DNA of 51,172 nt from Xylophilus ampelinus. Lineage in GTDB: Bacteria > Pseudomonadota > Gammaproteobacteria > Burkholderiales > Burkholderiaceae_C. The position numbers and the translations under genes were made by a program. The stretch covers positions 1 through 51,172 of the forward strand of contig NZ_CABFMN010000104.1 of NCBI RefSeq assembly GCF_901875635.1, written 5' to 3'. Positions 1-8,815 of the stretch are shown here, in pieces (the first letter of the stretch is position 1; every line of letters starts with the position of its first letter). The notes beneath the pieces are model-generated. The model saw only the letters and a program-made list of their open reading frames with translations, did not search any database and was not told the DNA's origin.

Positions 1-1503
1 AACACCGGGTCGCGCACCGCCGGGCGTGGCTCGCCGTCGTGGGTTGCTCTGATTTTGATAGCTGGTGGCGCAGGACTGGCGGGCGTTCCGGCCGTTTTTG
101 GCATTCCATTGGCAGCGTATGTCTCGGTCGGCCTGCTGCTGGTGGGCGGCATCGCCGGCCTGCCCTGGCTGATCGAGGCGGTGTACGACCGGCTCGCGCC
201 GCGGCTGGGGCAGCGCCTGCTGCCGATGTTGGCCATCGAACGCGCGAGGCGCATGCGGGGCACGGCCGCGGTGGCAGTGAGCGGCGTGGTCGCGAGCCTG
301 GCGCTCTCGGTCGCGCTGACGGTGATGGTGGCGAGCTTCCGCGAATCGGTGACGCAGTGGCTCGACGTGGTGCTGCCCGCCGACCTGTACCTGCGCGCGG
401 CCGGCGCCGGCGGTGCGTCGACCGACGCTGCGCCCTTCGACACCGCGCTGGTGCAGCAGATGGCACAGCTCCCCGGCGTGGCGCGGGCCAGCACCCTGCG
501 CACGCGCAGCCTGCTGCTCGATGCCGCGCGGCCGCCCGTCACGCTGATCGCGCGCGCCATCGATCCCGACGACGCCGCGCGCTCGCTGCCGCTGGTCGGG
601 CCTGCCCTGCCCGTGCCCGCCGGGCGCATCGGCCTGTACGTGAGCGAGCCGATGGTGGCGCTGTATGGCTTGCGGCCGGGGCAGGACTGGCCGGAGCTTT
701 CCAGGGCTTTTGAGCGCAGTGCCGGGCCGTCCTCGGCAAGCGAACGCGCCCTCGGGGGGCAGCAAGGACACGACGTGCCGCGCATGGGGGCCACACCTTC
801 GGCTGCAGCGCCCGACCAGCCTGCGCAAGGCGCTACTTTTTTCATCGCGGGCGTGTGGCGCGACTACGTTCGCCAGTTCGGCGCCGTGACGATGGACAGC
901 GCCGACTTCATCCGCCTCACCGGCGATCGGCGCGTGAGCGACATTGCGCTGTGGCTCGCGCCCGGCGCGCGCGAGGCCGACGTGCAGCAGGCCGCGCGCG
1001 CCGTCGCGGCCAAGGCCTTCGGCGGCGACGCCAACGCCATCGAGTTCTCGTCCGTCGCGCAGATCCGCACCAACTCGCTGCGCATCTTCGACCGCAGCTT
1101 CGCCGTCACCTACTGGCTGCAGGCCGTGGCCATCGCCATCGGCCTGTTCGGTGTGGCGGCCAGCTTCAGCGCCCAGGTGCTGGCGCGGCGCAAGGAGTTC
1201 GGCCTGCTGGCGCATTTGGGCCTCACGCGGCGCCAGGTGTTGGCCGTGGTCGCCGGAGAAGGCGCGGCGTGGACCGCCGTCGGTGCCGTCGCCGGGCTCG
1301 CGCTGGGGCTGGCCGTATCCGTCGTGCTGGTGAAGGTGGTCAACCCGCAGAGCTTCCACTGGAGCATGGACCTGCTGGTGCCATGGGGCCGGCTGTCGCT
1401 GCTGTGCGGGGCGGTGGTCGTGGCCGGCACCGTCACGGCCTGGCTGGCGGGGCGCGCGGCGGCCTCGCGGGAGGCGGTGTTGGCGGTGAAGGAGGATTGG
1501 TGA
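1..1503 (+). CDS. FtsX-family ABC transporter permease, 3' part only
   Basis: The frame is open from base 1 to the TGA at 1501-1503, so only the C-terminal 500 residues are present. Hydrophobic segments lie near residues 15-55 and 85-112. A roughly 250-residue extracytoplasmic domain follows, then three closing membrane segments, as in FtsX/MacB-type permeases of about 800 residues. Such permeases work with an ATPase, expected upstream, in lipid, lipoprotein or peptide export; the substrate cannot be told. The CrtC/AttH-like protein two genes on is a frequent partner. Two repeat-derived stretches lie in frame: residues about 15-35, within a membrane helix, and about 250-264, in the outer domain. 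Confidence 0.85.
   Translation, partial: NTGSRTAGRGSPSWVALILIAGGAGLAGVPAVFGIPLAAYVSVGLLLVGGIAGLPWLIEAVYDRLAPRLGQRLLPMLAIERARRMRGTAAVAVSGVVASLALSVALTVMVASFRESVTQWLDVVLPADLYLRAAGAGGASTDAAPFDTALVQQMAQLPGVARASTLRTRSLLLDAARPPVTLIARAIDPDDAARSLPLVGPALPVPAGRIGLYVSEPMVALYGLRPGQDWPELSRAFERSAGPSSASERALGGQQGHDVPRMGATPSAAAPDQPAQGATFFIAGVWRDYVRQFGAVTMDSADFIRLTGDRRVSDIALWLAPGAREADVQQAARAVAAKAFGGDANAIEFSSVAQIRTNSLRIFDRSFAVTYWLQAVAIAIGLFGVAASFSAQVLARRKEFGLLAHLGLTRRQVLAVVAGEGAAWTAVGAVAGLALGLAVSVVLVKVVNPQSFHWSMDLLVPWGRLSLLCGAVVVAGTVTAWLAGRAAASREAVLAVKEDW
44..105 (+). repeat. CR1 dispersed repeat, copy A (in frame inside permease gene)
   Basis: This stretch matches the other CR1 copies through TTGCT.TG, the GATAGCTG block, GGCGGGCG and GGCCG..TTTGGC. 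It is translated as part of a membrane helix of the permease, so the repeat did not break the frame. It is more diverged than copies B and D. Confidence 0.6.
749..792 (+). repeat. CR2 GC-rich repeat, copy 1 (in frame inside permease gene)
   Basis: It has the block CCCTCGGGGGGCAGC followed about 20 bases later by TGGGGGCC, shared with the copy at 48938-49001. It is translated into a Gly/Gln-rich linker in the permease's outer domain. The surrounding 700-830 segment also looks like an insertion of low-complexity residues. Confidence 0.55.
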
Positions 1504-1549
1504 GCGCTATGCTGGACCGCCCCCGTTTCCATCCACAGCAACCATTCCG

Positions 1550-2617
1550 ATGAGCGTCACGTCCCCCAGGCTCCCCACCGCCATCCGCCGCATCGAAGCC
1601 GACTACCAACGCAGTGCCGACACGCACCTGATCCCGCTGCCACTGCCGGCCTTCGCCGCGGCGGGCATCGACCTGTACCTGAAGGACGAGTCCACGCACC
1701 CGACAGGCAGCCTCAAGCACCGCCTCGCACGCTCGCTCTTCCTCTACGCGCTGGTGAACGGCTTCGTGCGCGAGGGCACGACGATCGTCGAGGCCTCCAG
1801 CGGCTCGACGGCCGTGAGCGAAGCGTATTTCGCGCGCCTGCTGGGCCTGCCCTTCGTGGCGGTGATGCCGCGCAGCACCTCGCCCGAGAAGATCGCGCAA
1901 ATCGCCTTCTACGGCGGCCGCTGCCACTTCGTCGACCATGCGAACGAGGTCTACGAGGCGGCGCGCGCAGTCGCGGCGCAGGCGCCCGGCCCGGGCGGCG
2001 GGCACTACATGGACCAGTTCACCAACGCCGAGCGCGCGACGGACTGGCGGGGCAACAACAACATCGCCGACAGCATGTTCCAGCAGATGGCGCGCGAACG
2101 GCATCCGGTGCCGGCGTGGATCGTGGTGGGCGCAGGCACGGGCGGTACCAGCGCGACGATCGGGCGCTACGTGCGCTACCGCTGCCACGACACGCAGGTG
2201 GCGGTGGCCGACCCCGAAGGCTCGGTCTTCGGCGCGTACTTCCGCAGCGGCGATGCAACCCTCACGGCGCCGGGCTCGCGCATCGAAGGCATCGGCCGGC
2301 CGCGTGTGGAGCCCAGCTTCGTGCGCACCCTGGTCGACCGCATGGTCGAGGTGCCCAACCCCGACTCGATCGCCGCGATGCGCGTGCTGTCGACCCTGCT
2401 GGGCCGCAAGGTCGGCCCCTCCACCGGCACCAACTTCGTCGGCATGCTGGCGCTGGCGCAGGAGATGCGCGCCGCGGGCCGGCAGGGCTCGATCCTCTCG
2501 CTGCTGTGCGATGCGGGCGAGCGCTACCTGCCGACGTACCACGACGCGGGCTGGGCCACAGCGCAGTTCGGCGACTGCGCGGCGGCGCAGCAGCGCATCC
2601 AGGCTTCGCTGGCCTGA
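1550..2617 (+). CDS. PLP-dependent cysteine synthase-family enzyme (probable cysteine desulfhydrase-like)
   Basis: A 355-residue fold-type II PLP enzyme of the cysteine synthase/cystathionine beta-synthase superfamily. The Schiff-base lysine is K56 in TGSLKHR. An SSGST substrate loop lies at residues 83-87 and the phosphate-binding loop GAGTGGT at 194-200. Length and motifs fit the Cds1-like group annotated as L-cysteine desulfhydrases, which release sulfide, pyruvate and ammonia. Authentic CysK/CysM enzymes are shorter, so the exact reaction is inferred. The gene starts 46 bases after the permease and ends 17 bases before the lipocalin gene, so co-transcription is likely. The ATG at 1550 gives full coverage of the fold. 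Confidence 0.8.
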   Translation: MSVTSPRLPTAIRRIEADYQRSADTHLIPLPLPAFAAAGIDLYLKDESTHPTGSLKHRLARSLFLYALVNGFVREGTTIVEASSGSTAVSEAYFARLLGLPFVAVMPRSTSPEKIAQIAFYGGRCHFVDHANEVYEAARAVAAQAPGPGGGHYMDQFTNAERATDWRGNNNIADSMFQQMARERHPVPAWIVVGAGTGGTSATIGRYVRYRCHDTQVAVADPEGSVFGAYFRSGDATLTAPGSRIEGIGRPRVEPSFVRTLVDRMVEVPNPDSIAAMRVLSTLLGRKVGPSTGTNFVGMLALAQEMRAAGRQGSILSLLCDAGERYLPTYHDAGWATAQFGDCAAAQQRIQASLA

Positions 2618-2634
2618 ACGCGCCACCGCTCGCG

Positions 2635-3711
2635 ATGCTGACCCGTCGACACACCCTGGCGCTGCTGCCCGCACTGGCCTGGGCCACGTCGGCACGCGCG
2701 TTGCCGCCACGCGCGCTGCAGTTCCCGCGCGACTTCGGCAGCCATCCAGAGCTGCGCACGGAGTGGTGGTACATCACCGGCCATGCCGAGGCGAACGATG
2801 GACGGCGCTTCGGTTTCCAGGTCACCTTCTTCCGCTCGCGCGTGGATGCGGCGCAGCCGATGCGCTCGGCCTTCGCGGCGAAGCAGTTGCTGTTCGCGCA
2901 CGCGGCGGTGACGGACTTGCAAGGGCGCCAGCTGCGGCACGAGCAGCGGATCGCGCGCGCCGGCTTCGGCATCGCGAGCGCCTCCGAAGTCGACACCGAC
3001 GTGCGGCTGCGAGACTGGTCGCTGGTGCGCGATGCCGCCAACGGCCGCTACCAGGCCGAGGTGGCGGCCGATGCCGGCGCCGAGGGCTTCGGCCTGTCGC
3101 TGCGCTTCGCGCCCACGCAGCCGCTGCTGCTGCAAGGGAGCGCCGGCCTGTCACGCAAAGGGCCGGATGCGTCGCAGGCCAGCTACTACTACAGCGAGCC
3201 TCAACTGGCCGTGCAGGGCCGCATCGCGCTGCAGGGGCAGGCTCCGCTCGAGGTGACCGGCCGTGCCTGGCTGGACCACGAATGGAGCGAGGCGCTGATG
3301 CATCCCGAGGCCGTGGGCTGGGACTGGATCGGCATGAACCTCGACGACGGCAGCGCCCTCACCGCCTTCCGGCTGCGGCGGCGCGACGGGTCGGCGCTGT
3401 GGGTTGGCGGGTCGTGGCGCGCGGCGGGCGGCGTGGTGCAGGCCTTCGGGCCGCGGGACGTGCGCTTCACGCCCGGCCGCGTGTGGGCCAGCCCGCGCTC
3501 GGGCGGACGCTATCCGGTGCAGTGGACGATCGACACGCCGGCAGGACGCTTCGAGGTGGCGTCGCTGCTCGACGACCAGGAGCTGGACAGCCGCGGCTCG
3601 ACCGGCGCGATCTACTGGGAAGGCCTGAGCGCGCTGCGCGATGCGCAGGGCCGCACCGTCGGGCATGGCTACCTGGAAATGACGGGCTACGTGGCGGCGC
3701 TGCGGCTCTGA
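2635..3711 (+). CDS. CrtC/AttH-like lipocalin-family protein, Tat-exported
   Basis: A 358-residue protein of the carotenoid 1,2-hydratase/AttH family. The N-terminus (MLTRRHTLALLPALAWA, then an Ala-rich cleavage region near residue 22) is Tat-like. Family landmarks are the EWWYITGH motif shortly after cleavage, FFRSR, a central SYYYSEP block and LDHEWS near residue 220. The members with FtsX permease neighbours are thought to be periplasmic lipid- or hydrophobe-binding proteins; a carotenoid role is unlikely because no crt genes are present. The ATG at 2635 gives the complete signal peptide. The gene probably belongs with the permease at the window start. Confidence 0.8.
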   Translation: MLTRRHTLALLPALAWATSARALPPRALQFPRDFGSHPELRTEWWYITGHAEANDGRRFGFQVTFFRSRVDAAQPMRSAFAAKQLLFAHAAVTDLQGRQLRHEQRIARAGFGIASASEVDTDVRLRDWSLVRDAANGRYQAEVAADAGAEGFGLSLRFAPTQPLLLQGSAGLSRKGPDASQASYYYSEPQLAVQGRIALQGQAPLEVTGRAWLDHEWSEALMHPEAVGWDWIGMNLDDGSALTAFRLRRRDGSALWVGGSWRAAGGVVQAFGPRDVRFTPGRVWASPRSGGRYPVQWTIDTPAGRFEVASLLDDQELDSRGSTGAIYWEGLSALRDAQGRTVGHGYLEMTGYVAALRL

Positions 3712-3714
3712 GAC

Positions 3715-3731
3715 GCCGGCCGGTTGCCGGC
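3715..3731 (+). other. Small GC hairpin after the lipocalin gene
   Basis: GCCGGC, a five-base loop CGGTT and GCCGGC form a six-base-pair hairpin just after the TGA at 3709-3711. No T-run follows, so it is at best a weak terminator or 3'-end stabiliser. It abuts CR1 copy B in the gap between converging genes. Confidence 0.3.
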
Positions 3732-3734
3732 ACC

Positions 3735-3798
3735 TTGCTATGAAATCGATAGCTGCTCGCGCAAGCAGGGCGGGCGCTTCAGGCCGATTTGGCTTGAA
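3735..3798 (+). repeat. CR1 dispersed repeat, copy B (intergenic)
   Basis: A 64-base element starting TTGCTATGAAATCGATAGCTG and ending GGCCGATTTGGCTTGAA. It agrees with copy D at 44278-44341 (opposite strand) at all but about five positions. The start forms a small hairpin, GCTAT...ATAGC. It fills the space between the converging lipocalin and livM genes. Confidence 0.8.
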
Positions 3799-3833
3799 GA
3801 ACGGGAAGCCCGCGTCTGCGATCCGCCGTCCCG

Positions 3834-4817
3834 TCAGCCGCCCTTGCGGCGGCGCCCCAGCAACGCGATCACCTCGCCCATGATGCCGCGCCGGAAAGCC
3901 AGCACGCAGACCACGAAGATCAGGCCGGTGACCATGGTGACCGACTCGCCCAGGGTGTTGAACCAGTCGACGCCGGTGAGGTGCGCCAGCGCGGTGCCCA
4001 GGTCGCCGATCTTGTTTTCCAGTGCCACCACCACCGCCGCGCCGACGAGCGGGCCCGACAGCGTGCCCAGCCCGCCCAGCAGCGTCATGAGGATGACCGA
4101 GCCCGACGACGACCAGTGCACGTCGGTCAGGGTGGCGAAGCCCAGCACCAGCGTCTTGAGCGAACCGGCCAGGCCCGAGAGCGCGGCCGAGATCACGAAG
4201 GCCAGCAGCTTGAAGCGGCTGACGTCGTAGCCCAGCGAGAGTGCACGTGGCTCGTTCTCCTTGATGCCCTTGAGCACCTGGCCGAAGGGCGAGCGGATGG
4301 TGCGCACGATGAGCAGGAAGGCCGCCACCACGACCACGAGGGTGACGTAGTACATGGTCATGTCGCTGGACAGGTCGAGCACGCCGAAGAGCTTGCCGCG
4401 CGGCACGCCCTGCAGGCCGTCCTCGCCGCCGGTGAACTTCGCCTGCAGGCAGAAGAAGAACACCATCTGCGCCAGCGCCAGCGTGATCATCGCGAAGTAG
4501 ATGCCCTGGCGGCGGATTGCCAGCAGGCCGAAGACCCAGCCGAGCAAGGCGCCGGTGAGCGTGCCGGCGATCAGGCCGAGTTCGGGGGTGAGGCCCAGGT
4601 CGCGCAGGCAGTAGCCGGCGATGTAGGCCGAGAAGCCCAGGAAGGCCGCGTGGCCGAAGGACAGCAGACCGGTGAAGCCGAGCAGCAGGTTGAATGCCGA
4701 CGCGAAGAGCGCGAAGCACATGAGCTTCATCACGAAGATCGGGTAGGCGCCCACGAAGGGCGCCGCGATCAGCGCAACGAGCAGCAGGCCGTAGCCGAGG
4801 AGGGATCTTTGGTTCAT
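3834..4817 (-). CDS. livM: Branched-chain amino acid ABC transporter permease LivM
   Basis: A 327-residue inner-membrane permease with about eight to ten hydrophobic segments. The family signature GFTGLLSFGHAAFLG lies near residues 48-62, and LGGLGTLSGPLVGA near 248-261 is the usual C-terminal loop region. It forms the transport channel with LivH. It is the last gene of the leftward livG-livF-livJ-livH-livM operon and starts 16 bases after livH. Substrates of this family include Leu/Ile/Val but also other amino acids, amides and aromatic acids, so the true ligand is open. Confidence 0.93.
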   Translation of the reverse strand: MNQRSLLGYGLLLVALIAAPFVGAYPIFVMKLMCFALFASAFNLLLGFTGLLSFGHAAFLGFSAYIAGYCLRDLGLTPELGLIAGTLTGALLGWVFGLLAIRRQGIYFAMITLALAQMVFFFCLQAKFTGGEDGLQGVPRGKLFGVLDLSSDMTMYYVTLVVVVAAFLLIVRTIRSPFGQVLKGIKENEPRALSLGYDVSRFKLLAFVISAALSGLAGSLKTLVLGFATLTDVHWSSSGSVILMTLLGGLGTLSGPLVGAAVVVALENKIGDLGTALAHLTGVDWFNTLGESVTMVTGLIFVVCVLAFRRGIMGEVIALLGRRRKGG

Positions 4818-4833
4818 CGAGGTGCCGCCCTTC

Positions 4834-5709
4834 TCACTTCTCTTTGCCGAAAAGGCCGGCAGGACGGATCAGTAGCACGACCACCATGATCACGAACACG
4901 ACGGTGGACGAGGCCTCGGGGTAGAAGACCTTGGTGAAGCCCTCGATCACGCCCAGGCCCAGGCCGGTGAGGATGGCGCCCATGATCGAGCCCATGCCGC
5001 CGATCACCACCACGGCGAAGACGACGATGATGAGGTTCTGCCCCATCAGCGGCGACACCTGGATGACCGGCGCGGCGAGCACGCCGGCGAAGGCCGCGAG
5101 CGCCACGCCGAAGCCGTAGGTCAGCGTGATCATGAGCGGCACGTTCACGCCGAAGGCTTCGACCAGGCGCGGGTTCTCGGTGCCGGCGCGCAGGTAGGCG
5201 CCAATGCGGGTCTTCTCGATCACGAACCAGGTGGCGAAGCACACCACCAGCGAGGCCACCACGACCCAGGCCCGGTAGTTGGGCAGGATCATGAAGCCCA
5301 GGTTGGTTGCGCCCGACAGCTGGTCGGGCGCGTCATACGACAGGCCGGACACGCCGTAGACCGAACGGAACGCGCCTTCGATCAGCAGCGTGAGGCCGAG
5401 CGTCAGCAGCAGGCCGTAGAGGTGGTCGAGCTTGTAGATCCAGCGCAGCAGCAGCCGCTCGATGAGCACGCCGAACAGGCCGACGATGACCGGCGCCGCG
5501 ATCAGCATGACCCAATAGTTGACCTCGAAATAGTTCATCGCCATCCACGTCAGCACCGCGCCCATCATGAAGAGGGCGCCGTGCGCGAAGTTGATGACGT
5601 TGAGCAGGCCGAAGATGACCGCGAGGCCAAGGCTGAGGATCGCGTAAAACGATCCGTTGACCAGCCCCAGCAGGAGCTGGCTCAGCAGCGCGGGCATTGA
5701 AATGTTCAT
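4834..5709 (-). CDS. livH: Branched-chain amino acid ABC transporter permease LivH
   Basis: A 291-residue permease with about eight membrane helices. LivH hallmarks are the N-terminal LLLGLVNGSFYAILSLGLA, then NVINFAHG, IGAYLRAGTENPRLVEAFGV and VVIGGMGSIMGA near residue 240. It pairs with LivM in the membrane and is powered by LivG and LivF. A 157-base gap with a strong hairpin separates it from livJ upstream, suggesting that membrane components and the more abundant binding protein may have different mRNA levels. Confidence 0.94.
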   Translation of the reverse strand: MNISMPALLSQLLLGLVNGSFYAILSLGLAVIFGLLNVINFAHGALFMMGAVLTWMAMNYFEVNYWVMLIAAPVIVGLFGVLIERLLLRWIYKLDHLYGLLLTLGLTLLIEGAFRSVYGVSGLSYDAPDQLSGATNLGFMILPNYRAWVVVASLVVCFATWFVIEKTRIGAYLRAGTENPRLVEAFGVNVPLMITLTYGFGVALAAFAGVLAAPVIQVSPLMGQNLIIVVFAVVVIGGMGSIMGAILTGLGLGVIEGFTKVFYPEASSTVVFVIMVVVLLIRPAGLFGKEK

Positions 5710-5817
5710 GGGGAATGTGAACCAGATTGGGAGGGCTTGCGCACGACGAATTCATCGGTGCACATGGCATCGCCGCGGCTGCGGGCGGATCCACACATGG
5801 CGCAACGGACAATGCCT

Positions 5818-5858
5818 CGGACTGCCGGTCATCCTGCGAAGGCGGAGCCGGCAGTCCG
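5818..5858 (-). repeat. Palindromic hairpin between livJ and livH
   Basis: CGGACTGCCGG and CCGGCAGTCCG form a perfect 11-bp stem around a 19-base loop containing TCATCCTGCGAAGGCGG. The loop resembles widespread palindromic intergenic repeats of the form TCATCC.GCGAAGGCGGA. Placed just after the abundant binding-protein gene, it could protect that mRNA from 3' decay, as REP elements do (inference). Confidence 0.6.
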
Positions 5859-5866
5859 GGCTCATC

Positions 5867-7063
5867 TCACTTCCAGAGCTTGCACTTGGTATCGGCCTTG
5901 GCCGTGAACACCTGCTCGCCGGGCATCGTGCTCAGCACCTTCAGGTAGTCCCAGGGCTTCTTCGATTCCTTGGGGTCCTTGGCCTCGACCAGGTACATGT
6001 CGTGGATGAAGCTGCCGTCGGCGCGGATGTAGCCCTTGCCGTAGAAATCGTCGATCTTCATGCTCTTGAGTTGCGCCATGACCTTGTCGGCATCGGTGGT
6101 CTTGGCGGCCTGCACGGCCTTGAGGTAGGTCATGGTGGCCGAATAGTCGGCGGCCTGCACGTCGGTCGGCATGCGCTTGGTCTTCTCGAAGAAGCGGTTG
6201 GCGAACTTGCGCGTGTTGTCGTTCATGTCCCAGTACCAGCTGGTGGTGTGCAGCAGTCCGGCGGTGTTCTTCAGGCCCAGGCTGTGGATGTCCGACAGGA
6301 AGACCAGCAGGCCGGCGGTCTTCATCGTCTTGTCGATGCCGAATTCCTTGGCGGCCTTGATGGCGTTGATGGTGTCGCCACCCGCGTTGGCCAGGCCCAG
6401 GATTTGCGCCTTGGAGTTCTGCGCCTGCAGCAGGAAGGACGAGAAGTCCGACGCGTTGAGCGGGTGCTTGACGCTGCCCAGCACGGTGCCACCCTTGGCC
6501 TTGATGACGGCCGTGGTGTCGGCCTCGAGCGCCTGGCCGAAGGCGTAGTCGGCCGTCAGGAAGAACCAGCTCTTGCCACCGCGATCGACCACCGCACCGC
6601 CGGTGCCTTTGGCCAGGGCCACCGTGTCGTACGCGTAGTGCACCGTGTAGGGCGTGCAGGCTTCGTTGGTCAATGCCGAGGAGCCGGCCCCATTGTTGAA
6701 GTACACGCGCTTCTTCTCTTCGGCTACCTTGGCCATGGCCAGCGCCGTGCCCGAGTTGGTGCCGCCGAAGATCATCGTCAGGCCCTGGGTGTCGACCCAT
6801 TCGCGCGCCTTCGACGCCGCGATGTCCGCCTTGTTCTGGTGGTCGGCCGACATCAGTTCGATCGGCTGGCCCAGCACCTTGCCGCCGAAATCGTCGATCG
6901 CCATCTGGATCGCGAGCGCGCCGTTCTTGCCTTCCACGTCCGAGTACAGACTGGACATGTCGGTGATCAGGCCGATCTTGACCTTCTCCTGTGCCTGTGC
7001 GCCCGTGGCGATTGCCAGTGCGCCGATGGCCAGTGCGATCGCAGTGAAATGCTTGGTTGTCAT
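5867..7063 (-). CDS. livJ: Periplasmic amino-acid-binding protein of the liv transporter
   Basis: A 398-residue substrate-binding protein of the Leu/Ile/Val-binding family. The signal peptide ends at TGAQA near residue 24, followed by the mature start EKVKIGLITDMS. Two alpha/beta lobes follow, with the ligand-site strand MIFGGTNSGTALAMA near residues 97-111 and DYAFGQ near 172. It delivers ligand to LivHM. The specificity of this subgroup is not readable from sequence. It starts 31 bases after livF and is followed by a hairpin. Confidence 0.9.
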   Translation of the reverse strand: MTTKHFTAIALAIGALAIATGAQAQEKVKIGLITDMSSLYSDVEGKNGALAIQMAIDDFGGKVLGQPIELMSADHQNKADIAASKAREWVDTQGLTMIFGGTNSGTALAMAKVAEEKKRVYFNNGAGSSALTNEACTPYTVHYAYDTVALAKGTGGAVVDRGGKSWFFLTADYAFGQALEADTTAVIKAKGGTVLGSVKHPLNASDFSSFLLQAQNSKAQILGLANAGGDTINAIKAAKEFGIDKTMKTAGLLVFLSDIHSLGLKNTAGLLHTTSWYWDMNDNTRKFANRFFEKTKRMPTDVQAADYSATMTYLKAVQAAKTTDADKVMAQLKSMKIDDFYGKGYIRADGSFIHDMYLVEAKDPKESKKPWDYLKVLSTMPGEQVFTAKADTKCKLWK

Positions 7064-7094
7064 TACGGAGTCTCCTTGGAAGAAATTGAAAGAA

Positions 7095-7805
7095 TCAAAC
7101 GCCGAGCAATTCGTTGAGCACCGGCATCTTGGCCTGCAGTTCGGGCGCGCCGAAGCTTTCGACGATGCGGCCGTGTTCCATCACGTAGAAGCGGTCGGCC
7201 AGCGGCGCAGCGAAGCGGAAGTTCTGCTCCACCATCACCACCGTGTAGCCCTTGGCGCGCAGCATGGTGATCATGCGGGCCAGGGCCTGCACGATGACCG
7301 GCGCCAGGCCTTCGGAAATCTCGTCGAGCAGCAACAATCGAGCGCCGGTGCGCAGGATGCGCGCCACGGCCAGCATCTGCTGCTCGCCGCCCGACAGCCG
7401 CGTGCCCTGGCTGTGGCGCCGCTCCGCCAGGTTGGGGAACATGGCATAGATCTCGTCGACCGACATGCCCGCCTCGCTGCCCTTGAGCGGTGGCGGCAGC
7501 ATCAGGTTCTCCTCGGCCGAGAGGCTGGCGAAGATGCCGCGCTCCTCGGGGCAGTAGCCGATGCCGAAGTGCGCGATGCGGTGCGTGGGCAGGCCGATGG
7601 TCTCGTGGCCGTTGACGCGGATGCTGCCCTTGCGCGTACCGGTCAGACCCATGATCGCGCGCAGCGTGGTGGTGCGCCCGGCACCGTTGCGGCCCAGCAG
7701 CGTGACCACTTCGCCCGGCTGCACGACCATGTCGACGCCGTGCAGCACATGCGATTCGCCATACCAGGCCTGCAGACCCTTGATCTCCAGCGCGGGCGTC
7801 ATCAA
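7095..7805 (-). CDS. livF: Branched-chain amino acid ABC transporter ATPase LivF
   Basis: A 236-residue cytoplasmic ATPase subunit with signature LSGGEQQMLAVARIL and Walker B LLLLDEISEGLAP. The Walker A loop reads GRNGAGRTT, residues 38-46, so the normally invariant lysine is arginine (R44, codon CGC). I recall the same change in some betaproteobacterial LivF proteins, which would make it a subfamily trait. Its partner LivG keeps the lysine. Its ATG overlaps the livG stop by four bases (ATGA), indicating translational coupling. Confidence 0.92.
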   Translation of the reverse strand: MMTPALEIKGLQAWYGESHVLHGVDMVVQPGEVVTLLGRNGAGRTTTLRAIMGLTGTRKGSIRVNGHETIGLPTHRIAHFGIGYCPEERGIFASLSAEENLMLPPPLKGSEAGMSVDEIYAMFPNLAERRHSQGTRLSGGEQQMLAVARILRTGARLLLLDEISEGLAPVIVQALARMITMLRAKGYTVVMVEQNFRFAAPLADRFYVMEHGRIVESFGAPELQAKMPVLNELLGV

Positions 7806-8572
7806 TGCGCTCCTTGCAGCTGGCCGTCGGTGGTGCCCATGTAGGCTTCCATGACCTGCGGGTTCTTCGACACGACGCTGTACGGCCCTTCTGCCAGCAC
7901 GGCACCGCGTTGGAGCACGGTGATGGTGTCGGCGATGGTCGACACCACGCTCATGTTGTGTTCGACCATGAGGATGGTGCGCCCGGCCGACACGCGCTTG
8001 ATGAGCTCGGCCACGCGGTGCACGTCCTCGTGGCCCATGCCCTGCGTCGGCTCGTCGAGCAGCATCAGCTCGGGCTCCATCGCCAGCGTGGTGGCGATCT
8101 CCAGCGCGCGCTTGCGGCCGTAGGGCAGGTTCACGGTTTCCTCGTCGGCCAGGTCTTCCAGGCCGACCTGGGCAAGCAGTTCACGCGCCCGGGCGTTCAG
8201 CGGCAGCAGCGATTTCTCGCTCTTCCAGAAGTGGTAGCTCGTGCCCAGCGCGCGCTGCAGGCCCAGGCGCACGTTCTCGAGCACCGTCAGGTGCGGAAAC
8301 ACGGCAGAAATCTGGAAGGAGCGGATGATGCCGCGCCGTGCGATCTGCGCCGGCCGCTCGCCGGTGATGTCGTGGCCGTTGAAGAGGATCTGGCCCGAGG
8401 TGGGCTCCAGAAACTTCGTGAGCAGGTTGAAGCAGGTGGTCTTGCCCGCGCCATTGGGCCCGATCAGCGCGTGGATGGAACCGCGCGCCACTTTCAGGTC
8501 GACCTTGCTGACCGCGGTGAATCCCTTGAATTCCTTGGTGAGCTGGCGCGTCTCGAGAATGATGTCGCTCAT
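7802..8572 (-). CDS. livG: Branched-chain amino acid ABC transporter ATPase LivG
   Basis: A 256-residue ATPase with intact Walker A GPNGAGKTT near residues 38-46, a LivG-type signature LPYGRKRALEIATTLA, and Walker B LMLLDEPTQGMG followed by the H-loop VEHN. It is the first gene of the liv operon, so the promoter should lie in the 240 bases between it and the emrB terminator. It forms the ATPase pair with LivF, in which one Walker A is atypical. Confidence 0.94.
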   Translation of the reverse strand: MSDIILETRQLTKEFKGFTAVSKVDLKVARGSIHALIGPNGAGKTTCFNLLTKFLEPTSGQILFNGHDITGERPAQIARRGIIRSFQISAVFPHLTVLENVRLGLQRALGTSYHFWKSEKSLLPLNARARELLAQVGLEDLADEETVNLPYGRKRALEIATTLAMEPELMLLDEPTQGMGHEDVHRVAELIKRVSAGRTILMVEHNMSVVSTIADTITVLQRGAVLAEGPYSVVSKNPQVMEAYMGTTDGQLQGAH

Positions 8573-8690
8573 CGCCCGAAACCACCTCGTGGCTGGAAGG
8601 AAATTTCAGTCATGCAGGTGCGAAGGGAGGGTGCGTTGAGTTTGAACCGGCCGGGGTGGCGAAGCGGGGACGATTGTTGGCGGCCGCCCC

Positions 8691-8735
8691 GCAAATGCGT
8701 ACTGGGGCAAATGCGGATGCTGCGGTGCAATGCGC
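8691..8735. promoter_or_regulatory. Direct repeats upstream of livG
   Basis: GCAAATGCG occurs at 8691-8699 and again at 8707-8715, a 16-base period. A weaker GCAATGCGC lies at 8727-8735. They sit about 120-160 bases upstream of livG and could be activator or repressor half-sites for the liv operon. No convincing -35/-10 pair was found, so the role is a guess. Confidence 0.3.
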
Positions 8736-8764
8736 GCCAGCACGTCACGGCGTGCACAACCGCG

Positions 8765-8788
8765 AAAAAAAAGGGACCCGAGGGTCCC
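8765..8788 (-). terminator. Intrinsic terminator of the emr operon
   Basis: Read leftward, GGGACCC and GGGTCCC form a tight stem followed directly by eight T residues. It lies 28 bases past the emrB stop and separates the efflux operon from the liv operon, which is read in the same direction. Confidence 0.85.
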
Positions 8789-8815
8789 CTTCTTTCTGGA
8801 TGAACGGCAGCTGAC

